64,000 nucleotides of DNA from Paraflavitalea soli (GCF_003555545.1 NZ_CP032157.1:1616546-1680545); one strand, 5' to 3'. Positions 9,394 to 18,947 are shown, numbered from the stretch's first letter. Notes: a model not told the origin generated them from the letters alone. A program made the numbers and translations.

Positions 9394-9764
9394 TTGCCGG
9401 ACTGTTTGGTACCAAACTTTTTTACAATGTCCACTCCCAGCTCCTTACCGGCATTTTCAAGTAACATTTCCCAGGCTGCTACTTTGAGATTGGCCTGTTG
9501 TAATTGCTTTCTGAGTTCTTCTACTTCACTGGTTGTGGCAGGCTGCTGCGATTGTTGTGTCGGCTGGACAGGTGGTATTTCTCCCGTGGGATAGTTTGCC
9601 TTATACCATTTTACAAAATGCCGGACTGTACTTGGACCAGGAAGACCATACTTGATAGCCAATTTCATATAGCCCAGATCACTACTTAGATACTCACGGG
9701 CTACTGCGATCTTGAGGATGTTGTCATGGACAGGATCCCGACCGCCCTTGTTGTTTGAACTCAT
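9390..9764 (-). CDS. IS3-family transposase OrfA (HTH, leucine zipper)
   Basis: The 124-aa DNA-binding subunit has an N-terminal helix-turn-helix (about residues 10-55, KLAIKYGLPGPSTVRHFVKW). A Pro/Gln-rich linker follows, then a C-terminal coiled coil (EVEELRKQLQQANLKVAAWE) of the leucine-zipper type that mediates multimerisation in IS3 elements. Its stop overlaps the OrfB start. The upstream 41 bp to the ORF-side inverted repeat (9806-9831) should hold the promoter. Confidence 0.9.
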   Translation of the reverse strand: MSSNNKGGRDPVHDNILKIAVAREYLSSDLGYMKLAIKYGLPGPSTVRHFVKWYKANYPTGEIPPVQPTQQSQQPATTSEVEELRKQLQQANLKVAAWEMLLENAGKELGVDIVKKFGTKQSGK

Positions 9765-9805
9765 AATGGGTAAATTTAGGTTTCTGTATACTTACTACCC
9801 ATTTA

Positions 9806-9831
9806 TGTAAGGAGATTTCAGGAACGAGACA
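9806..9831 (-). repeat. IS terminal inverted repeat (orfA side)
   Basis: A 26-bp end read on the minus strand from 9831. It pairs with 8391-8415 and is followed directly by the GTT target duplication. Confidence 0.8.
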
Positions 9832-9964
9832 GTTTAGAGTTTGGTGTCTCGGGTTACTCCGTGCTTTGTACTTTCCTGGCTGTTGGTAACCGGCTGATCT
9901 TTTTGGCGGTTTGGCATTGCCTGGCTTCCTGCTCCTGCCATACTGACCTTTAATAACACTCAGT

Positions 9965-10135
9965 AAACATACGACATAGAATATGCCAAATCCAAAAGTG
10001 TCATGGCCGGTTTGGTTAATTTTGTAATTTTTGTAAAAAATCGACGCACATTACGTCGATTTTTTACATTTTATACCAAATAGACGAAACCGGCCATGTC
10101 GCATTTGGAAACGGGTATCTGAATGTCGTACGTTT
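9965..10135. repeat. 171-bp interrupted inverted repeat (near-palindrome)
   Basis: Matching arms are nested around a centre near 10050. They are AAACATACGACAT (9965-9977) with ATGTCGTACGTTT (10123-10135), CCAAAT (9986-9991) with ATTTGG (10103-10108), CATGGCCGGTTT (10002-10013) with AAACCGGCCATG (10087-10098, perfect), and GTAAAAAATCGACG (10033-10046) with its perfect complement at 10054-10067 over a 7-nt loop. No gene overlaps it. It could form a long hairpin or cruciform and may be a miniature mobile element. It is not an ordinary terminator. Confidence 0.75.
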
Positions 10136-10238
10136 GTTGTGAACAGTTACCAAGCGATCGACCATGTGGACGGGGCCCCTAAGCATGGTTGAAGATGATG
10201 ATGATGAGTGTTGTGCAACACTACTGAATACAAGCTGC

Positions 10239-10263
10239 GAGCTACGAGCGTTGAGCTACGAGC
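10239..10263 (+). repeat. Direct repeat GAGCTACGAGC x2
   Basis: Two identical 11-mers, 14 bp apart, sit in a run of AGC/GAGC words. This is simple intergenic repeat sequence with no known role. Confidence 0.5.
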
Positions 10264-10598
10264 TTTTGGTTTCGATCTTTCAGGTTTTTGGATCTGGCTT
10301 TTTGCTGTGGACTTATAGCGATCAGCGGTTGGCTGGTGGTTTTCATCTGTCAGCTGAGGGCTATTGCCACTGGGTATTTTTCTGCTATGTGTGATCAATG
10401 GTTATGGTGACGTCGACTACCGATCAACGAAAAGCACATTACAAAACAGAAAGTGTTGGCGCCCAGGTTTTGGTTGTTGGTTATTAACGATCAGCGCCTG
10501 ACCGGTAACCGGCGGCCTTGTTGCGGACAATGTTGTCTGCGCGCAGGTGTGTGGGTGCCGGAGGATAAACTATACCGCTTATCTACTATAGGCTTATT

Positions 10599-10630
10599 AA
10601 GCCCTGCTCATCGGAGCGGGGCTTTTTCTT
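10599..10630 (+). terminator. Orphan Rho-independent terminator
   Basis: An 11-bp stem, AAGCCCTGCTC (10599-10609) with GAGCGGGGCTT (10614-10624), has one G-T pair, the 4-nt loop ATCG and a T-rich tail. No gene on the plus strand ends within the preceding 2.3 kb, since the IS genes read the other way. It may therefore end an unrecognised RNA. Confidence 0.75.
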
Positions 10631-10842
10631 TTTCTGTTGGAGCGTGAAAACGGTGAACGGGCATCGCAACAACCTGTTGCAGAAAACGGGTAGCCGTAAT
10701 GTGACCGGCCTGGTTTTATATGCATTAAGAAATCATGTGATCACGCTCCCGTAGTACAGCAAGGCCATGCAACATTTCCAACAGGGCATTGTATTTAATG
10801 CTTGTAAACCATCTGTCCGGACAACTATAAATCCTTCTAACC

Positions 10843-12861
10843 ATGCGCATCCTGCTGCCTCCATGCATTAAAACAGCTGGTCTCTTTACAGTGGGCCTGC
10901 TGTTTGGCCTGACGCTATTGGCCCACAATGGTAAGATAGCCTATGCCTATCCACTGGGCGCTATTAAGGTAGACGGCGACTTTTCCGACTGGCCCTCAAC
11001 AGCCGTCAGGTACAATATAGACACCCGCCTGTCTGATGCCAAGCCTACCGGTACGGACGATCTCAGCGGATACTTCCAGGTGGGTTACCGGGCTGACAAC
11101 CGGTCCCTTTACCTGGCTTTTACCGTGACCGACGATGATTTTGTGGAAGACAGTACGAAGCAGGTACGCTGGAATACGCAGGATGGCCTGGAGCTCAGTC
11201 TCGATGCGCGGCACCTGCCGGGCCGCTCGGGCGTAACTTCCTTTATGTGCAGCAAATACCTACGCAATATCAACAACGCCTATTATGATCCTTTTTCTAA
11301 AAATGCCTCCTGGAAAATTGTGGAGGTAGTGATGGTGCAAAAAGGAAATACGCGATTCTACGAATGGCGTATCAGCCTGGGCGATCAGTTTGTCATCGGC
11401 AAATCGGTGGGAGCTGACTTCCTGATATTTGACATGGACCGGGATAGCAGCTTTACTTATACTTCATGGGGTAAGGGTGATGCCAAATACAGGAATCCGA
11501 ATAGCCTGGGCGATATACTCCTGATGCCTGTCCGGGTAAACCTGGGGACCGTGACGGGCGCCATAGCCTGGGAAAAACCAATAAGCGAAAAACTGCCTGG
11601 TACGGTTCGTTTTACTTCCGTTCAACACCCGGCCACCTGGGTGCAGGTAGAAGTGGATAGTACGGGCGCTTATGCGGCCACCATTCCACCGGGGAATTAC
11701 ACGGTACAATTGCCGGATGCTTATTTTCAACGGGGTAAAAAACTGTATGGCACTGCATCGGTAAAAGCCATTACCCTTGCTGTTAAAGGCAGCCAATCTA
11801 TACAAGCGCCTTCGATATACATACCCTCCACGCCTGTACCGGACCTGGTGCCGGAAAAAGGCATCCTGCATCAATTTACCGCAGCAGATGCGGCAAAGGT
11901 GGACCAGTTTGTTGAAACCTATCAGCAATACTACAAGATACCAGGAGTATCTCTTGCCCTGATCAAAGACGGAAAACTGGCGTATTACAAAACCTATGGG
12001 GTCAAAAACACCTTTACCGGGGAGAAGGTTGATAGTCTTACCCTTTTTGAAGCGGCTTCGATTACTAAACCTGTATTTTCCCTGGCCGTTCAAAAGCTGG
12101 CAGAACGCGGTGTCATTGACCTGGACAAACCGCTCTACCTCTATCTTCCCTACAAAGACATTGAATACGACGACCGGTATAAACTGATCACGGCAACACA
12201 TGTATTGACCCATCGCACGGGTTTTCCCAACTGGCGATGGATGACGCCGGATAACAAGCTGAAGCTGCTGTTTACCCCCGGCACGCAGTATAATTATTCG
12301 GGCGAAGGTTTTGAATACCTGAAAATGGTGGTAGAGAAGATCACCGGTAAAAAAGTGGAGCAGGTATTACAGGAGGAAGTGATAGAGCCCGTGGGCTTGT
12401 ACCATACTTTCTTTTCGCGCAATGATTCCCTCCGGGCATTGGTGGCCAATGGACACAATGATGGATTGCCCAACTACGACGAATTGCCGGATTCGCCCGG
12501 CATGGCTTATTCCATGCATACGGAAGCACGCATCTTCACCCGGTTCTTGCTGTACCTGCTGGAGCAAAAGGGATTAAAGGCATCGACCTATGAAAACATG
12601 TGGCGGAAGCATTCGGACTTTGTCTATGATGCAGACGACGATAAACCCACTGTGCCGGAGTATATGGGCATGAGTTTTCAGATACGGGAAACACCCTTTG
12701 GCAAATCCTTTGGACATGGAGGCAATAACGGCGATTTCAGGTGTCAATTTGAAGTGTACAAAGACCTCAAAATGGGCTATGTGCTGTTTACCAATGCGGA
12801 TACGGCCTACCCACTCCTGGATGTGATGCGCCGGTTCCTGGTGGAAGGGAAAGGGCAATAA
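10843..12861 (+). CDS. Secreted serine hydrolase (class C beta-lactamase fold) with N-terminal CBM9-like domain
   Basis: The 672-aa exported protein begins with a signal peptide (about residues 1-35). A CBM9-like beta-sandwich follows (about 38-200: IKVDGDFSDWP, LYLAFTVTDDDF), as used for carbohydrate binding. A small middle domain (about 225-330) precedes the beta-lactamase/transpeptidase-like domain from about 350. That domain has the SxxK nucleophile motif at Ser406 (ASITK), a YxN-like YNYS motif and HGG near residue 625. Such enzymes are esterases or peptidases rather than resistance lactamases. The gene stands alone, and the HTCS gene follows after 58 bp. Confidence 0.82.
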   Translation: MRILLPPCIKTAGLFTVGLLFGLTLLAHNGKIAYAYPLGAIKVDGDFSDWPSTAVRYNIDTRLSDAKPTGTDDLSGYFQVGYRADNRSLYLAFTVTDDDFVEDSTKQVRWNTQDGLELSLDARHLPGRSGVTSFMCSKYLRNINNAYYDPFSKNASWKIVEVVMVQKGNTRFYEWRISLGDQFVIGKSVGADFLIFDMDRDSSFTYTSWGKGDAKYRNPNSLGDILLMPVRVNLGTVTGAIAWEKPISEKLPGTVRFTSVQHPATWVQVEVDSTGAYAATIPPGNYTVQLPDAYFQRGKKLYGTASVKAITLAVKGSQSIQAPSIYIPSTPVPDLVPEKGILHQFTAADAAKVDQFVETYQQYYKIPGVSLALIKDGKLAYYKTYGVKNTFTGEKVDSLTLFEAASITKPVFSLAVQKLAERGVIDLDKPLYLYLPYKDIEYDDRYKLITATHVLTHRTGFPNWRWMTPDNKLKLLFTPGTQYNYSGEGFEYLKMVVEKITGKKVEQVLQEEVIEPVGLYHTFFSRNDSLRALVANGHNDGLPNYDELPDSPGMAYSMHTEARIFTRFLLYLLEQKGLKASTYENMWRKHSDFVYDADDDKPTVPEYMGMSFQIRETPFGKSFGHGGNNGDFRCQFEVYKDLKMGYVLFTNADTAYPLLDVMRRFLVEGKGQ

Positions 12862-12862
12862 A

Positions 12863-12870
12863 TACTTTTG
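12863..12870 (+). promoter_or_regulatory. Putative -7 promoter element of the HTCS gene
   Basis: TACTTTTG fits the Bacteroidota -7 consensus TAnnTTTG exactly. It lies 50 bp before the ATG at 12920, directly after the upstream stop, so the HTCS probably has its own promoter. Confidence 0.5.
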
Positions 12871-12919
12871 TACATTGCAGTATAAATGTATTGTTGACGC
12901 TTATCGATCTTGAAGAGTT

Positions 12920-15900
12920 ATGCATACCGGTCGTCGTTCCTGCTTGTCTTTTTCCCTGCCCGCCTGGATAGCCATACTGCTTTGTATGGTGACGGGCCGC
13001 GCTGCGGCCCATGAGGGATTGCCGCTTTCTTACCTTGGCATAGAACAGGGATTGTCCAACAATGCTGTGCGCAGTATCTTCCAGGATCACCGCGGATTTA
13101 TGTGGTTTGGCACCTTCGATGGGCTCAACCGGTACGATGGCTATGGTTTCCAGGTGTTTCGCAATACTTTCCATGATACGGGCTCACTGGCCGATAACCT
13201 GGTGCACACTATTAATGAAGATCGTGATGGCAATATCTGGGCCGGCACCAACCAGGGTGTGAGTATCTATGCGGCCGCTACCGGTCGATTCTCCCCGTTG
13301 CGGTACAAGCCGTATGGCGCCCCTGCTATACGCATCCTCAATACAGAAACCAAGGATATACAGCGCACCCGGGCCGGTGATATGCTGGTGGCCAGCCTGA
13401 TCGATGGCCTGCTCATTGCGCCACAAGGCTATGCAACTGCCTGGCAGGTACCGCTGGTGATCAATGATACTATCTACACCAATTATGCGGCCGGCACCAT
13501 CCGGATCGATGACCAGCAGCAGGTCTGGGTATTTGTGATCTCCAAGGGACTGTGCCGGTATGATGCGGCCAGCCGGCAATTGAGACTCGTGAATGGCTCG
13601 CTCAAAGCGGCATTTTCCTTTCTGCCCGACGGCAGCCAGTTTTGGGTGGGCACCAACAATGGCATTTTTACCTACGATACCAGGACCAATACCTATGCCC
13701 GCGCACTCAACCAATACGATGCAGAACTGGCCACGGATAAAGTGGCTGGCTTTGCGATCGACCGTCAGCGGCGGTTGTGGATGGTGACCAAGGGCAATGG
13801 CGTCAAATTCTATGATCCCGCCACCAGGCAGGTAACCCACCTGGTAGCGGACGGCCGGCTCAACAGCATCAGCAATGAGAATTTCAATACGGTAGTGGAG
13901 GATCGCGAGGGACGCATCTGGCTGGGATCGCACCGCGGTGGTATCAACATCATTGACCGGCAGAAAGACCGCTTCACCACCATTGCCCATGATCCGCTCG
14001 ATGCCAATAGTCTTGTCAATAACTATGTTTCCGCCTTTTATGAAATGTCGGACGGGAGGATATGGGTGGGCTCCGAATTCGGGGGGCTCAGTTTATGGGA
14101 CCGCCGGAACAACCAGTTTACCAATTTCAAATACAACGCCAGCCACCCGGAAGGCATCAGCAATAACTTTATTACCTCCATACGGGAGGACCATACCGGC
14201 CAGGTATGGATTGCTACTTACTGGGGTGGTATCAACCGGTTTAATAGATCCAATAATACTTTTACCCGCTATAAATGTCTGAACCCGGCCTTTGGCAACC
14301 AGGAAAACAAAATGGTGTATCAACTGCTGGTGGACAAGGAAGGCATATTGTGGGCCACTACCTTGCAGGAAGGGGGTATGAAGGGAGCGCTGTATCGTTA
14401 CAACAAAGCAGCGGACCGTTTCGAAGCCTTCGATACCCGGCTGTCGGAATTATTTGTGTTGACGGAAGACAGCCAGGGAGCTTTGTGGTCGGGCAATCTC
14501 TCGCAGCTTATCCGTATTGACCGGCAAAGCAGGCAGCATGAATATTATACGCTGGGCAATACCATCCGCAGTATTGTGGAAGATGCACAGGGCAACCTGT
14601 GGGTGGGTACGGAAGGCGGAGGACTGGTATTGTTTGACAGGACAACAAAAAGCATTGTTGCCCGATATACTATGGCAGAAGGGTTGTGCAACAATGCGGT
14701 GCTCAATATCCTGCCAGATGGGAAGGGCAATCTTTGGATAAGTACCTTCAATGGGGTATCGCGCTTTCATATCGCTACCAAAACTTTCCAGAACTATTAC
14801 CAGGGTGATGGACTGCAGAGCAACCAGTTCAACCCCAATACCTGCCTGGCCCTGCGCTCGGGTGAACTGATGTTTGGCGGTATCAAAGGATTCAATATAT
14901 TTCATCCGGAGAAAATACTGTCTACGGCCAGGCCTGCGCAGGTATTCCTGACCGGTATTACCGTCGATAACAAACCGGTGCCTTTTACAGAGCAGATCAA
15001 GGTACCCTATAGCCAGGCTGTTTTCTCTTTTCAATATGTGGTGCCCGAATACAGTACGCCCGGAAAGATATCTTACGCTTATTATATGGAAGGGTGGGAC
15101 AGGGGCTGGAACTATACGGGCAACCTGCGTACCGCCAGCTATACCCACCTCAATGAAGGGCATTATGTTTTCAGGGTAAAAAGCACTAATACCGATGGTG
15201 TATGGAACCCCGAAGAAGTGGTGCTGCACATCACTGTATTGCCGCCCTGGTACCGCACCTGGCTGGCCTACTTCCTGTACGCGGCGGTGGTGGTGAGCCT
15301 TATCTATACCTGGTGGCGCTACCGTAGCCGGCAAACACGCCTCAAATACGAAGTGGCCATTGCGCACCTCGATGCAGAGAACAAACGCGCAGAGCTGGAG
15401 CTGGAACGGGCCGAACGGGAAAAGGAACAGGTGCTCAATGAACAGGAACGGGCTATGCAGGAAAAGAAACTTACCTTCTTCACCAATATCTCCCATGAGT
15501 TCAGAACACCGCTCACGCTCATCATCAATCCTGTGAAGGACCTGCTGTCGCGCCAGCAGGAAGAGCCACAAAAGACTGATGGGGACCTGCAGACGGTGTA
15601 CCGCAATGCCCGGCGTATGCTGAGCCTGGTAGACCAGCTGTTGTTGTTTCGCAAGGCGGAGAGTGGTCACGACCGGATAAGGCCGGGCCGGCAGGATGTA
15701 TGCGCACTGGCGCATGATGTGTACCTGTGTTTTGTGCAACAGGCCAAGGCCAAAAAGATCAGCTATGAATTTACGTGCAGCAATGAACAACTGGAGGTAT
15801 ATGCCGACCGGGAAAAGCTGGAGATCATCTTGTACAACCTGTTATCGAATGCGCTGAAGTATACGCCCGATGGCGGCCATATTGTATTGATGGTGGGTGA

Positions 15901-17092
15901 GACTGCCGGCGAGATCGTGATCCGCGTGCAGGACAATGGCATCGGCATTGGCGAGGATGCCGGGGAGCAATTGTTTGAAAAGTTCTACCGGGCTTCGGGC
16001 AAGATGCTTACTACCCAAAAAGGATTCGGTATTGGTCTGTACCTGGTAAAGCATTTCACGGCACAGCACAAAGGGCGCATTGCGTATGAAAGCAAGGAAG
16101 GGGAGGGCACCGTGTTCACCCTCCACCTGCTGAAAGGACAACAACACTTTGATGCCGGCACCATCATTGAGCAGGAGCCTGCCCAAGCTGCGCTGCTGGA
16201 AGAGCTGGCGCTGGAAGATGCCTTGAGCGGACAAGCAGCCAGTACAGAACAACCTGACGGGCCGCTTGAAGCGGTAGTGAGTGAAAAGAAGTCCATCCTG
16301 CTGATCGATGATGACGACCAGTTATTGCAATACCTCACGACGCTTTTTAAAAATACCTACCAGGTGTACCTGGCTTCAGATGGGGAGGATGGATTGAAGC
16401 TGGCCCGCAAACACCTGCCGGACCTGATCGTGTCGGATGTACAAATGCAGGGCATGAGTGGTATTGACCTGTGCAGCCATATAAAGGAAGATGCTTCGTT
16501 GCAACATATTCCGGTGATCCTGCTTACCGCCAGCACTTCATCTGAAGTGAAGCTGAAAGGTGTGGAAGGCGGCGCAGATGATTATATTACCAAACCTTTT
16601 GACAAAGATATCCTGGTAGCCAGGGTGGCCAGCTTGCTGAAAGCGCGCACCATTTTACAGCACTATTTTTACAATGCCATTACGCTCAACAATACCGACC
16701 AGAAGATATCGCAGGAATACAAAGAGTTCCTGGAACGCTGTATTGCCATTGTGGAAAATAACCTGGAGAACGAGGACTTTAACCTGAAGATGCTGCTGGC
16801 GGAGATCGGCATGAGCCGGTCGAACCTGTTCCGGAAAGTGAAACTGGTATCGGGGCTGTCTATCAAATCTTTTATTCGTTTTATCCGGCTGCGGAAAGCG
16901 GCTGAGCTGTTTATCAACACCAATTATAATGTGGGTGAAACGGCCTTCCGGGTAGGTATTTATGATATCAAGTTCTTCCGGGCCGAGTTCAACAAAGTGT
17001 TTGGCATCAATCCTTCGGAGTACATCAAAAAATACCGCAAAGCTTTTGGCAGTCAATACCAGGTAAACCTGAAAGACCCGCCGCCGAAGTGA
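12920..17092 (+). CDS. Hybrid two-component system regulator (HTCS)
   Basis: One polypeptide of 1390 aa contains a full signalling system. It has a signal peptide, about fourteen reg_prop beta-propeller repeats (roughly residues 30-670; start LGIEQGLSNNAVRSIFQD), a Y_Y_Y domain (about 690-775), a transmembrane helix near 783-803 and a coiled coil. The histidine kinase has phospho-acceptor His859 (HEFRTPLTLI) and an ATPase domain (NLLSNALKYTPDGG, DNGIGIG). A receiver domain follows with acidic DDDD, phospho-acceptor Asp1173 (SDVQM) and Lys in TKPF, then a C-terminal AraC helix-turn-helix (about 1285-1385). In this family the propeller binds an oligosaccharide in the periplasm and the AraC domain activates carbohydrate genes. 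The likely target is the C-rich site at 17126. Confidence 0.95.
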   Translation: MHTGRRSCLSFSLPAWIAILLCMVTGRAAAHEGLPLSYLGIEQGLSNNAVRSIFQDHRGFMWFGTFDGLNRYDGYGFQVFRNTFHDTGSLADNLVHTINEDRDGNIWAGTNQGVSIYAAATGRFSPLRYKPYGAPAIRILNTETKDIQRTRAGDMLVASLIDGLLIAPQGYATAWQVPLVINDTIYTNYAAGTIRIDDQQQVWVFVISKGLCRYDAASRQLRLVNGSLKAAFSFLPDGSQFWVGTNNGIFTYDTRTNTYARALNQYDAELATDKVAGFAIDRQRRLWMVTKGNGVKFYDPATRQVTHLVADGRLNSISNENFNTVVEDREGRIWLGSHRGGINIIDRQKDRFTTIAHDPLDANSLVNNYVSAFYEMSDGRIWVGSEFGGLSLWDRRNNQFTNFKYNASHPEGISNNFITSIREDHTGQVWIATYWGGINRFNRSNNTFTRYKCLNPAFGNQENKMVYQLLVDKEGILWATTLQEGGMKGALYRYNKAADRFEAFDTRLSELFVLTEDSQGALWSGNLSQLIRIDRQSRQHEYYTLGNTIRSIVEDAQGNLWVGTEGGGLVLFDRTTKSIVARYTMAEGLCNNAVLNILPDGKGNLWISTFNGVSRFHIATKTFQNYYQGDGLQSNQFNPNTCLALRSGELMFGGIKGFNIFHPEKILSTARPAQVFLTGITVDNKPVPFTEQIKVPYSQAVFSFQYVVPEYSTPGKISYAYYMEGWDRGWNYTGNLRTASYTHLNEGHYVFRVKSTNTDGVWNPEEVVLHITVLPPWYRTWLAYFLYAAVVVSLIYTWWRYRSRQTRLKYEVAIAHLDAENKRAELELERAEREKEQVLNEQERAMQEKKLTFFTNISHEFRTPLTLIINPVKDLLSRQQEEPQKTDGDLQTVYRNARRMLSLVDQLLLFRKAESGHDRIRPGRQDVCALAHDVYLCFVQQAKAKKISYEFTCSNEQLEVYADREKLEIILYNLLSNALKYTPDGGHIVLMVGETAGEIVIRVQDNGIGIGEDAGEQLFEKFYRASGKMLTTQKGFGIGLYLVKHFTAQHKGRIAYESKEGEGTVFTLHLLKGQQHFDAGTIIEQEPAQAALLEELALEDALSGQAASTEQPDGPLEAVVSEKKSILLIDDDDQLLQYLTTLFKNTYQVYLASDGEDGLKLARKHLPDLIVSDVQMQGMSGIDLCSHIKEDASLQHIPVILLTASTSSEVKLKGVEGGADDYITKPFDKDILVARVASLLKARTILQHYFYNAITLNNTDQKISQEYKEFLERCIAIVENNLENEDFNLKMLLAEIGMSRSNLFRKVKLVSGLSIKSFIRFIRLRKAAELFINTNYNVGETAFRVGIYDIKFFRAEFNKVFGINPSEYIKKYRKAFGSQYQVNLKDPPPK

Positions 17093-17125
17093 GGCAGGAG
17101 CAGTGCATTGGGATAAAATGGACGC

Positions 17126-17185
17126 TTTACCCCCCTTGAACGGCTTTTACCCCTCCCGGTCATCTTGTTTCCGCACTGTATTTTG
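17126..17185 (+). promoter_or_regulatory. C-rich repeat operator plus -7 element, probable HTCS target
   Basis: TTTACCCCCC (17126-17135) and TTTTACCCC (17145-17153) repeat with a 20-bp phase. They are followed about 30 bp later by TATTTTG (17179-17185), close to the TAnnTTTG -7 element. The same arrangement, nearly base for base, occurs at 26981-27039. AraC-type HTCS regulators bind paired direct repeats upstream of their targets, and this one lies between the HTCS gene and the next gene. Confidence 0.6.
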
Positions 17186-17200
17186 CAATGAATGATACCT

Positions 17201-18859
17201 ATGCGCCTCTTTCGCACCTACCTGTTGCTATTTATATTGTTGAATGGTTCCTGCATTACCATCCTTGCCCAGGAATGGCAATGGTCGGTACCGGTGACAG
17301 GCGCCAAGGGACCTGTACGTGCTTTTCTGTGGATACCAGCGCATTGTAAGCAGGTGCGTGGGGTGGTATTGGCGCAGCACAATATGGAAGAAATATCGAT
17401 CCTGCTCAATCCTTCTTTCCGGAAAACCATGGGGGAGATCGGTTTTGCCGAAGTATGGGTTGCTCCTTCCTTCAATCATCCTTTCAATTTTAAAGAAGGC
17501 GCCGGAGAGGTGTTCAATGCCATGATGGATTCCCTGGCGGCGGTATCCGGGTATGATGAATTGCGCCGGGCGCCTATCGTGGGTATGGGGCATTCGGCGG
17601 CGGCGAGCTGGCCTTATTATTTTGCGACCTGGAATCCGTCGCGTACCCTGGCCAGTGTATCCGTGAGTGGGCAATGGCCCTATGTGCGGGGACAGGCTGC
17701 CCCTGACATCTGGACCGCGGAACAACATATCAATTATATCCCGGCGCTTGAAACCATGGGTGAATATGAAGCGGCCGCTACCTGGTCGGCAGAAGGATTG
17801 AAAGAAAGGCAGGAACATCCTTTGATGCCGCTGAGCATGCTGGCTGTTCCGGGAGAAGGGCACTTTGCGAGTTCCCAGGCCAAAACAGATTTCCTTGCTT
17901 TTTATATTAAGAAAGCCGCGCACTATCGTCTGCCTAAAACAGCAGCAGGCAAAGGCGCCCAGCCATTGATCCCTATTGATCCCACGCGGATGGGCTGGCT
18001 GGCAGACAAATGGCGACCTGATGCCCCGCCTGCTGCGCCGGCTGCTCCGGTGGGTAAGTATACCGGCAATGCAGCGGAAGCCTTCTGGTATTTTGATGAA
18101 GAGACGGTGCGGGCAGTAGAAAAATATGGCGCGCTCTACAAAGGTTTGAAGCCGCAATTGATCGGCTTTGTACAGGACGGCAAACTGGCTCCGCAAAAGA
18201 ATTCCCATCTTCAGATCGACCTGAAATTTCTGCCGGAGGCAGACGGCATTACCTTCCACCTGGAAGGGGGCTTCTATGATACGGTGGGTGGAGCAACACC
18301 CAGACTGGCCAACTGGACAGGGTTACCTGCCGGATCGAGGATTGGTCATGCTGCCGGTGGCGGGCCTATTACCATCGACTGGGTGGCCGGCCCTTTTAAA
18401 AAGATCAATGCGCATACTTTTGCTTTGCAATTAGGGCCGGGCCTGGAAGCCAATCCCAAAAACTATGTACTCACTTTTATTGCCCGTCACCCGGGCGATG
18501 CCCAATACAAACCCATCGTGCAGCAGGCGCAGATGACCCTGCCTGCCAGGCTCACGGAAGGGAAGGAGCAACACATCAGTTTCCCCGCGATTGCCAACCA
18601 GCAAGTCGGGGCTAAAAGTCTCGTTCTGAAGGCTGTCTCCGATGCCGGTGTGCCGGTGTATTATTATGTGCTGGAAGGTCCTGCCATACTTAATGGCAAT
18701 ACCTTATCCTTTACCCGCATTCCCCCCAAAGCAAAATATCCCGTAAAGGTCACCGTAGTAGCCTGGCAATATGGGCTGGGCCGGGAGCCCAGGCTGCAAT
18801 CGGCAGAGGCGGTGGTGAGGAGTTTTTATATTGTGAAAGTGAGCTATCCTTTCTTCTAA
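17201..18859 (+). CDS. Secreted alpha/beta-hydrolase-like protein (552 aa)
   Basis: A signal peptide (about residues 1-24, ending ITILAQ) is followed by an alpha/beta-hydrolase-like domain. That domain has VVLAQHNM (oxyanion region), the nucleophile elbow GMGHSAA near residue 130 and a candidate His in PGEGHFASS near residue 225. The C-terminal half (from about 280) is beta-rich and unrecognised. A serine esterase or depolymerase-like role is inferred. An in-frame ATG also exists at 17192. I chose 17201 because the -7 element at 17179 would start transcription near 17190, and because the signal peptide begins there. It is probably controlled by the adjacent HTCS. Confidence 0.75.
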   Translation: MRLFRTYLLLFILLNGSCITILAQEWQWSVPVTGAKGPVRAFLWIPAHCKQVRGVVLAQHNMEEISILLNPSFRKTMGEIGFAEVWVAPSFNHPFNFKEGAGEVFNAMMDSLAAVSGYDELRRAPIVGMGHSAAASWPYYFATWNPSRTLASVSVSGQWPYVRGQAAPDIWTAEQHINYIPALETMGEYEAAATWSAEGLKERQEHPLMPLSMLAVPGEGHFASSQAKTDFLAFYIKKAAHYRLPKTAAGKGAQPLIPIDPTRMGWLADKWRPDAPPAAPAAPVGKYTGNAAEAFWYFDEETVRAVEKYGALYKGLKPQLIGFVQDGKLAPQKNSHLQIDLKFLPEADGITFHLEGGFYDTVGGATPRLANWTGLPAGSRIGHAAGGGPITIDWVAGPFKKINAHTFALQLGPGLEANPKNYVLTFIARHPGDAQYKPIVQQAQMTLPARLTEGKEQHISFPAIANQQVGAKSLVLKAVSDAGVPVYYYVLEGPAILNGNTLSFTRIPPKAKYPVKVTVVAWQYGLGREPRLQSAEAVVRSFYIVKVSYPFF

Positions 18860-18947
18860 TAAGCGCAATTGTATATCTTTTTGAAATTTAATCACTTAGG
18901 CTATGTGTTTTGATTAATTGTGTGACTTGAAGTAACTTGTCCCTCGT

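Larger units (their letters stand above)
8391..9831 (-). mobile_element. IS3-family insertion sequence, complete (1441 bp)
   Basis: Two overlapping transposase genes on the minus strand are enclosed by imperfect terminal inverted repeats. The left end begins TGTCTTGTACTGAAAA (8391-8415); the right end, read on the minus strand, begins TGTCTCGTTCCTGAAA (9831-9806). Both ends run on into CCTTACA. The flanks show the same 3 bp, GTT, at 8388-8390 and 9832-9834, the short target duplication expected of the IS3 family. Both ORFs are intact, so the copy may be active and fairly recent. Confidence 0.88.
10136..10842. other. Gene-free intergenic stretch
   Basis: No convincing coding region is seen on either strand; the short open frames have no start context or family likeness. 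It contains a GAT-rich run near 10191, the direct repeat GAGCTACGAGC (10239-10249 and 10253-10263), the small palindrome CCGGTAACCGG near 10502 and a Rho-independent terminator at 10599-10630. The right end must hold the promoter of the hydrolase gene at 10843. Confidence 0.6.

Noticed and set aside
10164-10394. 76-codon frame in the gene-free region after the IS
   Set aside because: It is built from the GAT-run and GAGCTACGAGC repeats; the composition is not protein-like.
14450-15790. 446-codon minus-strand open frame inside the HTCS gene
   Set aside because: It is fully antisense to a well-supported regulator gene whose codon bias keeps the opposite frame open. The translation shows no family motif.
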